Below, piece after piece: positions 47,034 through 57,398 of a DNA stretch of 64,000 nucleotides (position 1 is its first letter; each line of letters begins with the position of its first letter). The stretch lies in contig NZ_CP186274.1 in assembly GCF_049331405.1 (NCBI RefSeq), forward strand, positions 1 to 64,000. The letters are read 5' to 3'. This stretch comes from PoT sp049331405. GTDB lineage: Bacteria > Planctomycetota > Planctomycetia > Isosphaerales > Isosphaeraceae. The position numbers and the translations under genes are program-made. The notes beneath the pieces were generated by a model. The model was not told the origin of the DNA, ran no database searches, and saw only the letters and a list, made by a program, of their open reading frames with translations.

Positions 47034-47915
47034 TCAGCCGCTCTTGGCCCGAGCCGGGGTCGCCTTGGCGCTGACGAGGGGCTCGGCCGCTCCTTCGAGG
47101 GGCTGGCCGACGCGGACGGCATCGAGCCGGGACTGGATCTGGGCGGCGTACTCGGCGGAGAGCTCGAAGCCGAGGTAGCGGCGGTCGAGCTTCTTGGCGA
47201 CGGCCAGGGTCGTGCCGCTGCCGCCGAACGGGTCGAGGACAGTCTCGCCGGGGTTCGAGCAGGCGCGGATGATCCGGCCGAGGAGTTGCTCGGGCATCTG
47301 GCAGCCGTGCCACCCCGCGCGTTCCTTGAACGTGCCGCAGACCCTGGGAAAGTACCAGGTGTCGCCGTCGGATTCGAAGCCGTGGGGGATGTCCTGCGGG
47401 CGGAGGATCCAGGTATCGTCCGGCACGCGCCCCTTGGGGTCGGCCCGGTTGTCGGAGTAGACGAGTTGACGCGCGGAGGGGACCCGGATGTCCTTGTCGT
47501 TGAACGTGAACTTCTTGCCGTGCTTCGTGAAGTAGAAGAGGTGCGCGTGGCTCCGGCTGAACTTCTTGGTGCAGTGGACGCCGAACGTGTAGTACCAGAT
47601 CACCCAGTTCCGCAGGTTGAGGTGCTGCTCGCGGTGGAAGATCAGCTTGAGCTCGGCCGCGTACTCGTCGCCGATGGCGAGCCAGAAGGTGCCGGTGGGC
47701 TTGAGCACCCGCGCGACCTCGGCCGCCCAGCGCCTCGTCCAGTCGAGATACTGGTCGGCGGCGAGGCGGTCGTCATAGACGTCGTATTCATAGCCGATGT
47801 TGAAGGGGGGATCCGCAAAGACGAGGTCGATCGAGTCCGACTCGATGTGCCCGAAGAGTTCCAGGCAATCCCCCTGGTGGAGTCGGTCGAGCTCGAGGCG
47901 GCCTGGCTTCAACAT
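47034..47915 (-). CDS. DNA methyltransferase, beta-class arrangement, no restriction partner
   Basis: A 293-residue DNA amino-methyltransferase. The catalytic motif IV 'VFADPPFNIGYEYD' (DPPF, about residues 35-38) precedes the SAM-binding motif I 'VLDPFGGSGTTLAVAKKL', the order of beta-class enzymes. DPPF is found with N6-adenine and some N4-cytosine enzymes. The middle carries a target-recognition stretch ('WVIWYYTFGVHCTKKFSRSH' region) seen in orphan bacterial methyltransferases. There is no endonuclease gene nearby, so it is probably an orphan that regulates or marks DNA. It lies only 4 bases after a sigma-54 activator gene, so the two are co-transcribed. The target sequence cannot be read from the protein. 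Confidence 0.92.
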   Translation of the reverse strand: MLKPGRLELDRLHQGDCLELFGHIESDSIDLVFADPPFNIGYEYDVYDDRLAADQYLDWTRRWAAEVARVLKPTGTFWLAIGDEYAAELKLIFHREQHLNLRNWVIWYYTFGVHCTKKFSRSHAHLFYFTKHGKKFTFNDKDIRVPSARQLVYSDNRADPKGRVPDDTWILRPQDIPHGFESDGDTWYFPRVCGTFKERAGWHGCQMPEQLLGRIIRACSNPGETVLDPFGGSGTTLAVAKKLDRRYLGFELSAEYAAQIQSRLDAVRVGQPLEGAAEPLVSAKATPARAKSG

Positions 47916-47919
47916 TCGG

Positions 47920-49056
<1,137 letters not shown>

Positions 49057-49244
49057 CTCCGCGCATCCTTCCCGAAGGACCGACGGCCGCTCCCGGGGTC
49101 AACCATTGTCGCCCAGGAGCGGTCGATCAGGCCTTCCTCTCCTCAGACATCCAGCACCCGATCCGCCGGCCGTCGGGCCATCGTCCCCGACTCTCAAGAA
49201 AAGTCCGCGGATCGGAGTGTCATCAGCTCACGTCATGAAGCGGT

Positions 49245-51569
49245 TCACGGTTTGGCATCCGCCGGCGGCGTCTCGGCCTCGGCGGCGCCTTCTTTCGGTT
49301 CCGGTTCCGGAGTCGGGGGAGAGGGGACCGCATCCGGGGCCGGGTTCGGGGTCGGCTGCGCGGGGGCAGCCGAGGTCGTCGGGGCTTCGTACTGGCGGAG
49401 CCGGATCCCGTTCAGGCCGGCCTTGGGACGCAAGGCCCCGACCACCGAGGCCAGGACGTTTCGGAGGACGGGGTCCGCCTCCCTGTCCAGGGCCGCGACG
49501 AGCTTCTCCTCCTGATCGGCCGCGACCAGGGGGCCGAAGCGCTGCAAACTCTTGGCCAATTGCGACCCGATGCTCAGCCGCAGCGACATCGGCTTCGAGG
49601 GGTCGAGCAGCGCGTCGGCCAGGCCGCGCTGGGCCTTGGCGTCGGGGACGTCTCCCAGGGCCCAGGAAGCCGCCAGGCTCGTGGGGGGCGTGTTCAGGGC
49701 GACCGACAGGGCCGGCTCGACCGCGGCGAGGTCGGACTCGAACGGGTTCCCGGGCCTCGAGGCGAGGTGGGCCAGAAGGACCGAGGCGTCGCGGGCGTAC
49801 GTCTCGCGCTCGGCGTCGGTGAGCGCGGGGGGACGGTCGCCGATCTGCTGTTTCAGGAGGTCGGGGTTCCCCGGGGTGACGAGGAACTTGACGTCGGGGA
49901 AGTTCGCCAGCATCGAGCTGATCGCGATCCCGACCGTGCGCGGCCCGACGACGTACGTCGGGATGCTCGCCGTCCTGGCATCGGCCTTGAGGTTCGAGAG
50001 CGTGTCCCGGACCCGCCAGGAGCCGTCGATCAGGTGGCAGTCGATGAGGATCAGCTCGACGTCGGCCGACTCGACCGCCGCGCGGAAGCCGGCGTCGCCG
50101 GTCCGGGCGAGGACAGGCTCATAACCGAGCGCCTTGGCGTGCGAACCGAGGAGATTGCCCCGCGTGGAGTTGCCGTCGACGATGATCGCCCGAGGAGCCC
50201 CCTGGGCCATGACGAACCGAGCCAGGGTCGGCACGAGCTGGCTCGACCCGGCGAAGGGACGCCTCGGCTCGAGTTGGATGAGGGACCTCGCCGCGGCGAG
50301 CTGGACCCTGCGGTCGGGCGCCGAGAGGGCCGTGACCAGCGGATGCGGCTTCGGGCTGCTCGCCAGGACGTCCCGATCGGTGACCTGGCCCAGGGCCGTC
50401 GCGGCGGCGGCCGCCAGGTCGTACTTGCGGTCGGCGACTGCCCCGTCCAGGACCTTGCCGAGGATATCGGGGCCGGCCGAGAGGGCCAGCGGGTAAGACT
50501 TCGCCGGGTCGGTGGCGGGATAGGCCGTGTAGCCGGCTCGCTCCACGCCCTTGTCGACCGCGAGGCTGACGAGGATCACCTGCGCCGGGACGTCGGTCGG
50601 GTCGAGCTGCAAGGCCTTGCGGGCGAGCCTCAGTCCGAAGTAGCCCTCCGCCTCGCTCTTGGTGAGGAGCTTCGGCTCGGGCAGCCCGCTGGCGGGATTC
50701 CAGATCCAGACGAGGGCCGAGTCGCCGGGGAAGTCGAGGTCATGCAGGTGATACTGGCGGGCCGCGTCGGTCAGCACGCGGACGGGCGACTTGGGCTGGG
50801 CGTCGAACGCGTGGCCGGTGAGCCGGGCGAGGGCACGCCGGGCCGCCTCCTGCGTCGACTCGCCGCGCTTGCCCGAGGCGCCGAGGTAGGTCAGGTCGGG
50901 GATCGCCCGGCGATCCCGGATGTTCCCCAGGGCCTCGGCCACGTCATGCACCAGCCTCGAGTCCTGGCTGTCGAGCGCGGCGAGCAGGGCGGGGACGGCC
51001 GAGCGGTCGAGCTTGCCCATGTTGTGGACGAGGAGGAAGCGGTCGGTCGAGGTCTGGTTAGGCCGGCCAAGTTCCTGCACGAGGTAAGGGACGGCGTACG
51101 GGCCGGCCTCGCGAAGCTGCTCGATGGCGTAGTCCTGCTCCTCGCGCGACTGCGTCAGCGCGGCGACGTAGCGCTGGATGCGCTCGGGCCGGCGGGCGTT
51201 GCGCTGCATCGCCTCGGTGAGCTTCTTCGTCAGCGGGAGGGCGTACTCGCGAGTCTCCGGGTAGTCGGCCAGGCGGAGCACCGAGCCGGCACCGAAGCGG
51301 TCGCGGACGTGGAGCAGGGTGGCGTCGTCCACCGGCCCGCTGAGGAACGCCTTCAGGTACGGGACGGCCTGGGGGGCCTGGCCCGTCCGCACGAGATAGT
51401 CGACCGCGTCCCATTGCTCCATGGGAGTCGTCGGTTGTTTATGGAAGATCTCAGGGCCGGGCACCTGGCCGAGGACGTCGCGGCACACCCCCTGCGCGAG
51501 CAGCGCCGAGAGTCCTGCCGCGACGAGCGTGCTCGCCAGGCGATTGCGAGATGAAGGGATTCGGCGCAT
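49245..51569 (-). CDS. Secreted HEAT-repeat protein with receiver-like domain
   Basis: A 774-residue protein with a signal peptide (core 'LVAAGLSALLAQG', cleavage near 'VLGQVPG'). Residues about 45-260 contain HEAT-type helices ('AIEQLREAGPYAVPYLVQEL', 'DVAEALGNIRDRRAIPDL'), and a second HEAT block follows at about 370-450. Residues about 460-590 resemble a response-regulator receiver: 'RAIIVDGNSTRGNLLGSHAK', 'LGYEPVLARTGDAGFRAA', the acceptor-like Asp in 'VELILIDCHL', and 'ASIPTYVVGP'. The tail is Pro/Glu/Ala-rich. A receiver fold outside the cytoplasm has no phosphodonor, so it is probably a structural or binding module. The start codon lacks a strong ribosome site. Confidence 0.8.
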   Translation of the reverse strand: MRRIPSSRNRLASTLVAAGLSALLAQGVCRDVLGQVPGPEIFHKQPTTPMEQWDAVDYLVRTGQAPQAVPYLKAFLSGPVDDATLLHVRDRFGAGSVLRLADYPETREYALPLTKKLTEAMQRNARRPERIQRYVAALTQSREEQDYAIEQLREAGPYAVPYLVQELGRPNQTSTDRFLLVHNMGKLDRSAVPALLAALDSQDSRLVHDVAEALGNIRDRRAIPDLTYLGASGKRGESTQEAARRALARLTGHAFDAQPKSPVRVLTDAARQYHLHDLDFPGDSALVWIWNPASGLPEPKLLTKSEAEGYFGLRLARKALQLDPTDVPAQVILVSLAVDKGVERAGYTAYPATDPAKSYPLALSAGPDILGKVLDGAVADRKYDLAAAAATALGQVTDRDVLASSPKPHPLVTALSAPDRRVQLAAARSLIQLEPRRPFAGSSQLVPTLARFVMAQGAPRAIIVDGNSTRGNLLGSHAKALGYEPVLARTGDAGFRAAVESADVELILIDCHLIDGSWRVRDTLSNLKADARTASIPTYVVGPRTVGIAISSMLANFPDVKFLVTPGNPDLLKQQIGDRPPALTDAERETYARDASVLLAHLASRPGNPFESDLAAVEPALSVALNTPPTSLAASWALGDVPDAKAQRGLADALLDPSKPMSLRLSIGSQLAKSLQRFGPLVAADQEEKLVAALDREADPVLRNVLASVVGALRPKAGLNGIRLRQYEAPTTSAAPAQPTPNPAPDAVPSPPTPEPEPKEGAAEAETPPADAKP

Positions 51570-51620
51570 GAGGGTGGGGTCCGCTTTTGGCTCGTTTGAA
51601 TCGGATCGAATCCGGAGACG

Positions 51621-52442
51621 TCAGATCCCCACGTGCTCCTGGAGGACCGAATCCTCGTAAGTCTCCCGGCGGCGGACCGGATGAAGGGCGGTCCCGTCGA
51701 CGAGGACCTCGGCAGCGCGGGGTCGCGTGTTGTCGTTGGATGCCATGACCATGCCGTAGGCGCCCGCCGAGAAGTTGGCGAGCAGGGTACCCCGGTCGAG
51801 CCGGGGCAACGCACGATCCTTGGCCGGGAATTCGCCGCTCTCGCGGGCCTGGCCCACCACATCCCGGGGCTCGGTCCCGACGATCTCGGCTTCGGAATCC
51901 GCCGGAGGAGCGGGCAGCCCCGCGGGGACGTCGACCGGCCGGACCCGGCGGGACGACTCGCGATGGAGCGCCGGCCGGATCGGGTCGTTCATCGCGGCGT
52001 CCCGGATCAGGAACCGCTTCTCCCCCGACTGCTTGGTATATAACACACGACTGGCCAGGATGCCGGCGTTGCCGCCGATCGGCCGCGCAGGCTCCATCGC
52101 CAGGCGGCATCCCGCGGCCTTGATCTCGGGCAGGATCACCTTCGTGACCCCGGCGATCGGCATCGCCTCGAGGCCCCGGTCGTCGATACCGAGCCCCCCT
52201 CCCACACTATACCACGCGATCGGATGACCCATCTTGCGCATTTGCGCGATGAGTTCGCCCCATTTCGCCGTCGCAACACCGTGAAGATCGACGGTCGCAA
52301 CCTGCGAATCGATGTGCATGCGCATGCCGATCATCGTGACCGCAGGGATTTTGGCGACCTGCTCGGCCAGGGCCGGCGAGCGGTCAACATCCGTCCCGAA
52401 TTTCGACTCTTCCTCGCCGGTCGAGATGTGGAAGTGGTCCAT
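51621..52442 (-). pseudogene. lysA: Decayed diaminopimelate decarboxylase gene
   Basis: The sequence matches the C-terminal two thirds of LysA: 'FHISTGEEESKFG', 'HIDSQ' for HIGSQ, 'VGGGLGI', 'EPARPIGGNAG' for EPGR, 'RDAAMNDPIRPALH', 'NFSAGAYGMVMASNDNTRPR' region and 'LVDGTALHPVRRRETYED'. The first 130-150 residues, with the PLP-binding Lys, are absent; only 98 bases separate this from argH, so they are not nearby. The catalytic Cys block CESGD reads 'ARESGEF', and EPGR has lost its second Gly. Loss of three active-site elements means no decarboxylase activity. Lysine synthesis needs another lysA. argH followed by lysA is a known order, so this looks like a remnant in its original place. Confidence 0.8.
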
Positions 52443-52540
52443 GGGACTCTCTTGCCGTCTCCTCTCGGGGCGTAAGCCATACACCCGGCTTCCGATCCTG
52501 CGTGCCTTGCAAGACGCACGAACACCGTCCTGGACCCGGC

Positions 52541-53920
52541 TCAGGCCAGCCTGGTCTTCCAGGCGGCGAGCTGCTTCTCGACCTCGGCCGGGGCCGTCGA
52601 ACCATATGACTGGAAGGCCTTGATCGCGTTGGCGACCCCGAGCACATCCTTCACGCCGGCACCCAGGCTCGGATGGGCCTTGGGGAACTCCTCATCGGGG
52701 AGGTCGGCCAAACGCTTGCACCCCTGCCGGACGCAGAGGCCGACCAGGTGGCCGATGACCTCATGGGCGGAGCGCTGGGGGACCCCTTCCTTGATGAGGT
52801 ATTCCATCAAGGTGGTGGCGTCGAGGAAGCCTTCGTCGAGCCTGGAGGCGATGACGTCGGCCCGGAGTGTCGCCCCAGCCACGATCACGGCCGCCAGTTC
52901 GAGGCAGGCCTCGACCGTGTCGAAGGCGTCGAAGAGGGGCTCCTTGTCCTCTTGCAGGTCGCGATTGTAGGCGAGGGGCAGCCCCTTGATGAGGACAAGC
53001 AGCGTGTTCAGGGAGCCGATCACGCGGGCCGAGCGGCCTCGGATCAATTCGAGGACGTCCGGGTTCTTCTTCTGGGGCATGATGCTGCTGCCGGTGCAGT
53101 AGGCATCGGGGAGCGCCAGGAAGGAAAACTCCTGCGTGCTCCAGAGGACCCATTCCTCGGCCCAGCCGGCGAGGTGCTCGGCGATGAGGGTGAGGACGAA
53201 GACCGACTCCACGGCGAAGTCGCGGTCGCTGGAGACATCCATGCTGTTCGCCGCCACCGACGCGAAGCCGAGGGCCTCGGCGACGTGGTTCCGGTCGATC
53301 GGCAAGGTCGTCCCGGCGAGGGCCGCGGCCCCCAGCGGCAGGACGTTCAGGCGCTTGCGGCAGTCGGCCACGCGGTCCCGGTCCCTCGCGAGCTTCTCGA
53401 CGTAGGCGAGGAAGTAATGCGGAGCCAGGACCGGCTGGGCGCGTTGGAGGTGAGTGTAGCCGGGGAGGATCACATCCCGATGCCGCTCGGCCGCCCCCAC
53501 GAAGGCCCGCTGGAGCTCGGCGAGGTTCGCGTCGATCCGGTCGAGGCCGTCGCGAGCCCAGAGCTTGACGTCGGTGGCGACCTGGTCGTTGCGGCTCCGG
53601 GCCGTGTGCAGCTTGCGCCCGACATCCCCCAGGCGATCGATCAGCGCAGCCTCGATGTGCATGTGCACATCCTCACGCTCGAGGGTGTACTCGAACGTGC
53701 CGGCCTCGATCTCAGCCTTGATTTCCGACAGGCCTCGCACAATTTGCTGGCATTCGTCGGCAGTGATCAAACCGACATGGGCCAGCATCTCGGCATGCGC
53801 GGTGGAGGCCCTGACGTCTTGCTCGAAGAGCCGACGATCAAAGGAGATCGATTCGGTGAACCGTTCCACGCGGCGGTCGGTTCTCTCTCCAAAACGTCCG
53901 CCCCAAGCTTTGCTGGCCAC
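52541..53920 (-). CDS. argH: Argininosuccinate lyase
   Basis: A 459-residue protein, standard for ArgH, which splits argininosuccinate into arginine and fumarate. The signature loop 'GSSIMPQKKNPD' is intact, and 'ARSRNDQVATDVKLWARD' (substrate site), 'GYTHLQRAQPV' with the catalytic His, and the N-terminal 'AWGGRFGERTD' are all present. I place the start at GTG 53920; a TTG at 53923 is equally close. It belongs to the fumarase/aspartase superfamily and should be a cytoplasmic tetramer. The next gene downstream is the lysA remnant. Confidence 0.96.
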   Translation of the reverse strand: MASKAWGGRFGERTDRRVERFTESISFDRRLFEQDVRASTAHAEMLAHVGLITADECQQIVRGLSEIKAEIEAGTFEYTLEREDVHMHIEAALIDRLGDVGRKLHTARSRNDQVATDVKLWARDGLDRIDANLAELQRAFVGAAERHRDVILPGYTHLQRAQPVLAPHYFLAYVEKLARDRDRVADCRKRLNVLPLGAAALAGTTLPIDRNHVAEALGFASVAANSMDVSSDRDFAVESVFVLTLIAEHLAGWAEEWVLWSTQEFSFLALPDAYCTGSSIMPQKKNPDVLELIRGRSARVIGSLNTLLVLIKGLPLAYNRDLQEDKEPLFDAFDTVEACLELAAVIVAGATLRADVIASRLDEGFLDATTLMEYLIKEGVPQRSAHEVIGHLVGLCVRQGCKRLADLPDEEFPKAHPSLGAGVKDVLGVANAIKAFQSYGSTAPAEVEKQLAAWKTRLA

Positions 53921-54179
53921 CAAACTACGCCCTCAAACCGGACAAATATGCGCAAGTCTTCGGCAATAAGCCACCCGATTCTAGGCAGCCATGAGAGGAC
54001 TGTCAACAAGGCGAGCATTTACCCCACGACGGTGTTGCGTCTGGCAGGCGCGCATCCAGGCTCGACCGCCCGGGTCCATCGGCCGAACGGCATCGAGATG
54101 GTCCCCGGTGCGATCCCTCGATCTGAAAAGGCGACACCGCCGCGGGGATGGGGCGAGCGTCGAGACCCGGTTCAACGAC

Positions 54180-55106
54180 TCAACGTCGAGTCTTGGGTCG
54201 GGTACGACGGCCCGACTGGCTCGCGGGCTTGGCCCCCTTCTTCGAGGCTTCCCCCTCGGACTTGGCGGTGGAGGCCTTGTCGACGTCCGTGGCCTTGTCG
54301 GCCGCTTCGGCCGATGACGTCGAGCCAGCCAGCTTCAACTTGCCCAGATCAAACGGAGCCCCGAGCATCTTGTTGAAGGCGACCTTCTGCTTCCGCTCCA
54401 GGACCTTGCCGATCTCGACCACTGCCTTGTCTCGAAGCTTGCCCATCTGACCTCGGACGCGTTCGAAGCGGCTGGGGTCGAGTTGGCTGAAGGTCACGAC
54501 CTTGCGCCTTGCGTCCGTGACGAGGGCTCGTTGCTGCATCTGGAGGCCGAGCATGATCTCGCGGATCGACGCGTTCTGCTCCTCGCTCAGGCGGAGTCGC
54601 CGGGCGACATCCTCGCGAGAGACCGCCAGGGGGCCTTCGAACTGGAGGACCACTTCGTTCAGACGTTGTGCCTGCTTGGGTTCGAGGATCCGGGCGACGG
54701 CCTCTTCGTTGTCCTGCCGGAGGTCGGCTCGCGCACCGGCGAGCGACGCCGCATCATTCTCCGGCGAGGCCATCAGGCTCCGGTAGAGGTCGCGCTGCTT
54801 CTGATTCGATGCGAGGGCGAGCCCATAGGCCTTCGTCTTCTGCTCGTCCGTGAGCTTCAACTCGCTCTGGACGGCGGGCGCGAGCAGGATGGTGATCGGC
54901 GTCTGGGGCACCATCGTGCCGAGGCGCGACAGGCTCTCGAGGTCATCGGACTGCCCTGCCTGCGGGTCGGGTGCGACTATATCGCCCGGGGCGGCCTTCG
55001 ACTCGACGTCCGACCTGACCTCGGCGGTCTGGGAGTTCGCCCGGGGAGCCGCACCGAGCATAAGGGCCAGGCCCATCGCGACCCGCGTCGTCAGGGAGCC
55101 ACGCAT
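54180..55106 (-). CDS. Secreted helical protein, Spy/CpxP-like
   Basis: A 308-residue protein with signal peptide (cleavage near 'RANSQTA'). The mature part is mostly helical and repeats an L-T/S-x-E-Q motif, in 'ELKLTDEQKTKAYGLAL' and 'RLRLSEEQNASIREIM', each followed about 60-70 residues later by a 'ILEPKQAQRLNEV' or 'VLERKQKVAFNKM' helix. This two-step LTxxQ pattern is typical of Spy/CpxP-type periplasmic proteins and their planctomycete relatives, which may act as chaperones or sensors. The C-terminal 50 residues are Lys/Ala/Ser-rich and probably disordered. Family assignment is tentative. Confidence 0.7.
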   Translation of the reverse strand: MRGSLTTRVAMGLALMLGAAPRANSQTAEVRSDVESKAAPGDIVAPDPQAGQSDDLESLSRLGTMVPQTPITILLAPAVQSELKLTDEQKTKAYGLALASNQKQRDLYRSLMASPENDAASLAGARADLRQDNEEAVARILEPKQAQRLNEVVLQFEGPLAVSREDVARRLRLSEEQNASIREIMLGLQMQQRALVTDARRKVVTFSQLDPSRFERVRGQMGKLRDKAVVEIGKVLERKQKVAFNKMLGAPFDLGKLKLAGSTSSAEAADKATDVDKASTAKSEGEASKKGAKPASQSGRRTRPKTRR

Positions 55107-55313
55107 CGCTCAATCCCCCAACCAAAGTACGACGAAGAAGATGGGAGTCAGGCCAACTTCGGGGGGGATCTAAGAAAAGCATCCTCGTTCGTCGAAGTGG
55201 TGTCAATCACCTCGGCGGAAGGATCGAGGAGAGGTCGGCTCGGGCAATCGCGGGAGATATTCGCATGACCTCCCCGGGCGGGAAGGCGGCGCCGGGGCAA
55301 TCCGCCCGAAAAG

Positions 55314-55365
55314 GTCGAGGCCCGCGGCATCGAACCTGGTTAGGTCCGATGCGCGGGCCTCGACT
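55314..55365 (-). terminator. Terminator of sodC
   Basis: A stem of 12 plus 6 bp (55314-55325 and 55327-55332 with 55348-55365, one bulged G) lies 20 bases past the sodC stop on the minus strand, followed there by 'CTTTTC'. It can also act on transcripts from the other side. Confidence 0.75.
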
Positions 55366-55384
55366 TGGTCTGGCAGGGCTTGGC

Positions 55385-55993
55385 TTACTTGGCGGCGGGG
55401 GCGGCGGGCTTGGCCACGCCGATGGTGCCGACCGCGACGCGGTCTCCGGCGGCGCCGGCGGGCTGCGACTTGAGGTCGTCGGCCTTGCCGTGGACCACGA
55501 GGCCGCGGCCGATGATCGAGGTCGGGCCGTCGAAGCTCAGCGAGGGGTCGACGACGTCGAGCTTGGCGTGGCCCTTCTCGTCGGCCTCGATGTTGCCGAG
55601 GTCGCCCACGTGGCGCTTGGTGGCGTGCGGCTCGCCGTGCGGGGCACCCAGCGGGTTGAAGTGGCCGCCGGTCGCCATCCCGTCATCCGAGCCCGTGTCG
55701 CCGAACTCGTGGACGTGGAACCCGTGCAGGCCGGGGGTCAGGCCGTGGAGGTGAGCCTCGACGCGGACGCCTTCGGCGACCTTGGTGAAGACGACCTTGC
55801 CGCCGGCCTCGCCCCCCTTGGGATCCTTCTTGGTGGCGTGCAGGAAGGCGACGGCCTTCGTGATGACCGCCGGGCCGCTCGGGGCGGCGGCGCTGGGGGC
55901 GTGCGGGGCGGGGGCCTGGGCCCAGGATCCGATCGCGACGGCGGCCGTCAGGCCGGCCGTCGTCAGCGTGGTGACGATGCTCTTGCGATTCAT
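55385..55993 (-). CDS. sodC: Cu/Zn superoxide dismutase, periplasmic
   Basis: A 202-residue SodC that converts superoxide to hydrogen peroxide and oxygen outside the cytoplasm. The signal peptide ends near 'GSWAQAP', followed by an Ala/Pro-rich linker. Metal ligands are visible in 'LHGFHVHEFGD' (two His), 'GGHFNP', 'KRHVGDLGNI' (His and Asp) and 'GLVVHGKADD'. The two Cys of the conserved disulfide, normally in the GDC and RVAC segments, are replaced by Thr ('FGDTGSDDG') and Val ('DRVAVGTIG'), so the mature protein is Cys-free. The start has AGGAGAG upstream. Confidence 0.93.
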   Translation of the reverse strand: MNRKSIVTTLTTAGLTAAVAIGSWAQAPAPHAPSAAAPSGPAVITKAVAFLHATKKDPKGGEAGGKVVFTKVAEGVRVEAHLHGLTPGLHGFHVHEFGDTGSDDGMATGGHFNPLGAPHGEPHATKRHVGDLGNIEADEKGHAKLDVVDPSLSFDGPTSIIGRGLVVHGKADDLKSQPAGAAGDRVAVGTIGVAKPAAPAAK

Positions 55994-56402
55994 GAAGTCT
56001 CTCCTGGATGTGCCTGTCGGTCGATTCGAGTTCCAAACGTTTCAGGTTCCGATGCAAATTAGCCGCCGAAAGGCAGCCCCACAAGGGGCTCGCGTTACCA
56101 GCCTGCCAAGTCATCGCCAACCCGTGCTCAAAGCCGAATCGACCGCAAGAGTCCAGCTCGCCCGCAAACCTCGAGCGTCGCGCATGCCTGGCACTCGCGA
56201 CAACAGCGAACCGTTGCGCAGTTGAATGTTTAGGAAAAGTGCGCGATTTACTCCCCGCTCGGACGGAGACGTGCCGAGTCCGAGGAGACGCACCTGGCGT
56301 CATTCATCAGGAGGCTATCCCATCGCGTCCTAGACCTCAGGGCGCGAGAAAGGCCGAAGGAGGGGGGGGATCGGCCCGATGGTCCGTCAGCGTCATTGGC
56401 CT
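55994..56402. other. Intergenic region upstream of sodC
   Basis: About 410 bases between sodC and the receiver-GGDEF gene, both on the minus strand. The promoter of sodC should lie here. No gene or clear repeat is visible. Confidence 0.4.
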
Positions 56403-57398
56403 TCAGAAGAGAAGGCCAGCGAGCCTCGAGAAGATGGAATTGCGATTCGAATCCAGTTCCTCTTCGTCAATCGGCTTCAGCTCATCCACGATGGGAAAGC
56501 TCGACAGGTCCTGATAATGCGTGACCCGGTTCCGCCCCGATCGCTTGGACCGATACAGGGCCTGGTCGGCCTGGTGCAGCAGGACCGTGGCATTGGAGAG
56601 GCCGGGGGGCAGGGTGGCCACGCCGAAGCTGGCGGTCACCTTGCGATGCTTCCAGGCGTAACGCTCGAAGGTCGCCCTGAGCCGCTCTGCGATTCCGCTC
56701 GCCTCGTGAGCGTCGGTCCCCGGCAGGCAAATCACGAACTCCTCGCCGCCGAAGCGTGCGACCATGTCGTGCCGCCTTGCGAAGGCCCGGAGCAGCGAGG
56801 CGACCGTCTTCAGGACCTCATCGCCCGCAAGGTGGCCGAACTCATCATTGAATGACTTGAAGTTGTCCACGTCCGTGATCACCACGGAGCAGGGGACCCT
56901 CTGCTGGGTCGAGAGGACCGCCGCCGATTCCAGGGCGTCGCGGAGCCGGGTCCGATTCGCCAGGCCGGTCAGCGGGTCGGTCGTCGCCTGCCTCGCCAGT
57001 TGGGAATTCTGCTGCTCGAGCTGCGCCTGCACCTCGAGGATTCGACGCGCGACCTCGAGCCGGACGCTCAGCTCTTCCAGGTCGAGCGGCTTGGCGAGGA
57101 AGTCGTCGGCTCCCGCCGTCATGCCCTCCAGGCGGTCGGTACGATCGCCCCGGCAGGTCAGCAGCATGATGTAGGTGTAAGGGCCTTCGCTCCGGTTCCG
57201 GACGCGGCGACAGAGCTCGATCCCGTCCATCCCGGGCATCATCCAGTCGCTGATGAGCAGCCGCCAGTCTTCCTGGCAGATCCGCTCCCAGGCTTCCGTC
57301 CCCGAGGTGACCAGGACGACCTCGTGGCCTTGCTTCTCGAGCACCGCCCGAAGTGCGGAACCCGAGCACACCTCATCCTCGGCAAGGAGAATTCTCAT
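56403..57398 (-). CDS. Response regulator diguanylate cyclase (REC-GGDEF)
   Basis: A 331-residue protein. The receiver domain spans residues 1-120: acidic pair 'AEDEV', acceptor Asp51 in 'LLISDWMMPGMDG', and Lys in 'DDFLAKPLDLEEL'. A short coiled segment ('AQLEQQNSQLARQ') leads to the GGDEF domain (about 140-300) with 'TDPLTGLANR', active site 'ARFGGEEFVICLP' and an RxxD product-inhibition site ('RRHD') five residues before it. It should make cyclic di-GMP when phosphorylated, like WspR, and be limited by product. No histidine kinase is adjacent; the hybrid kinase at 3 kb is unlinked. The C-terminal tail of about 30 residues is variable. Confidence 0.93.
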   Translation of the reverse strand: MRILLAEDEVCSGSALRAVLEKQGHEVVLVTSGTEAWERICQEDWRLLISDWMMPGMDGIELCRRVRNRSEGPYTYIMLLTCRGDRTDRLEGMTAGADDFLAKPLDLEELSVRLEVARRILEVQAQLEQQNSQLARQATTDPLTGLANRTRLRDALESAAVLSTQQRVPCSVVITDVDNFKSFNDEFGHLAGDEVLKTVASLLRAFARRHDMVARFGGEEFVICLPGTDAHEASGIAERLRATFERYAWKHRKVTASFGVATLPPGLSNATVLLHQADQALYRSKRSGRNRVTHYQDLSSFPIVDELKPIDEEELDSNRNSIFSRLAGLLF

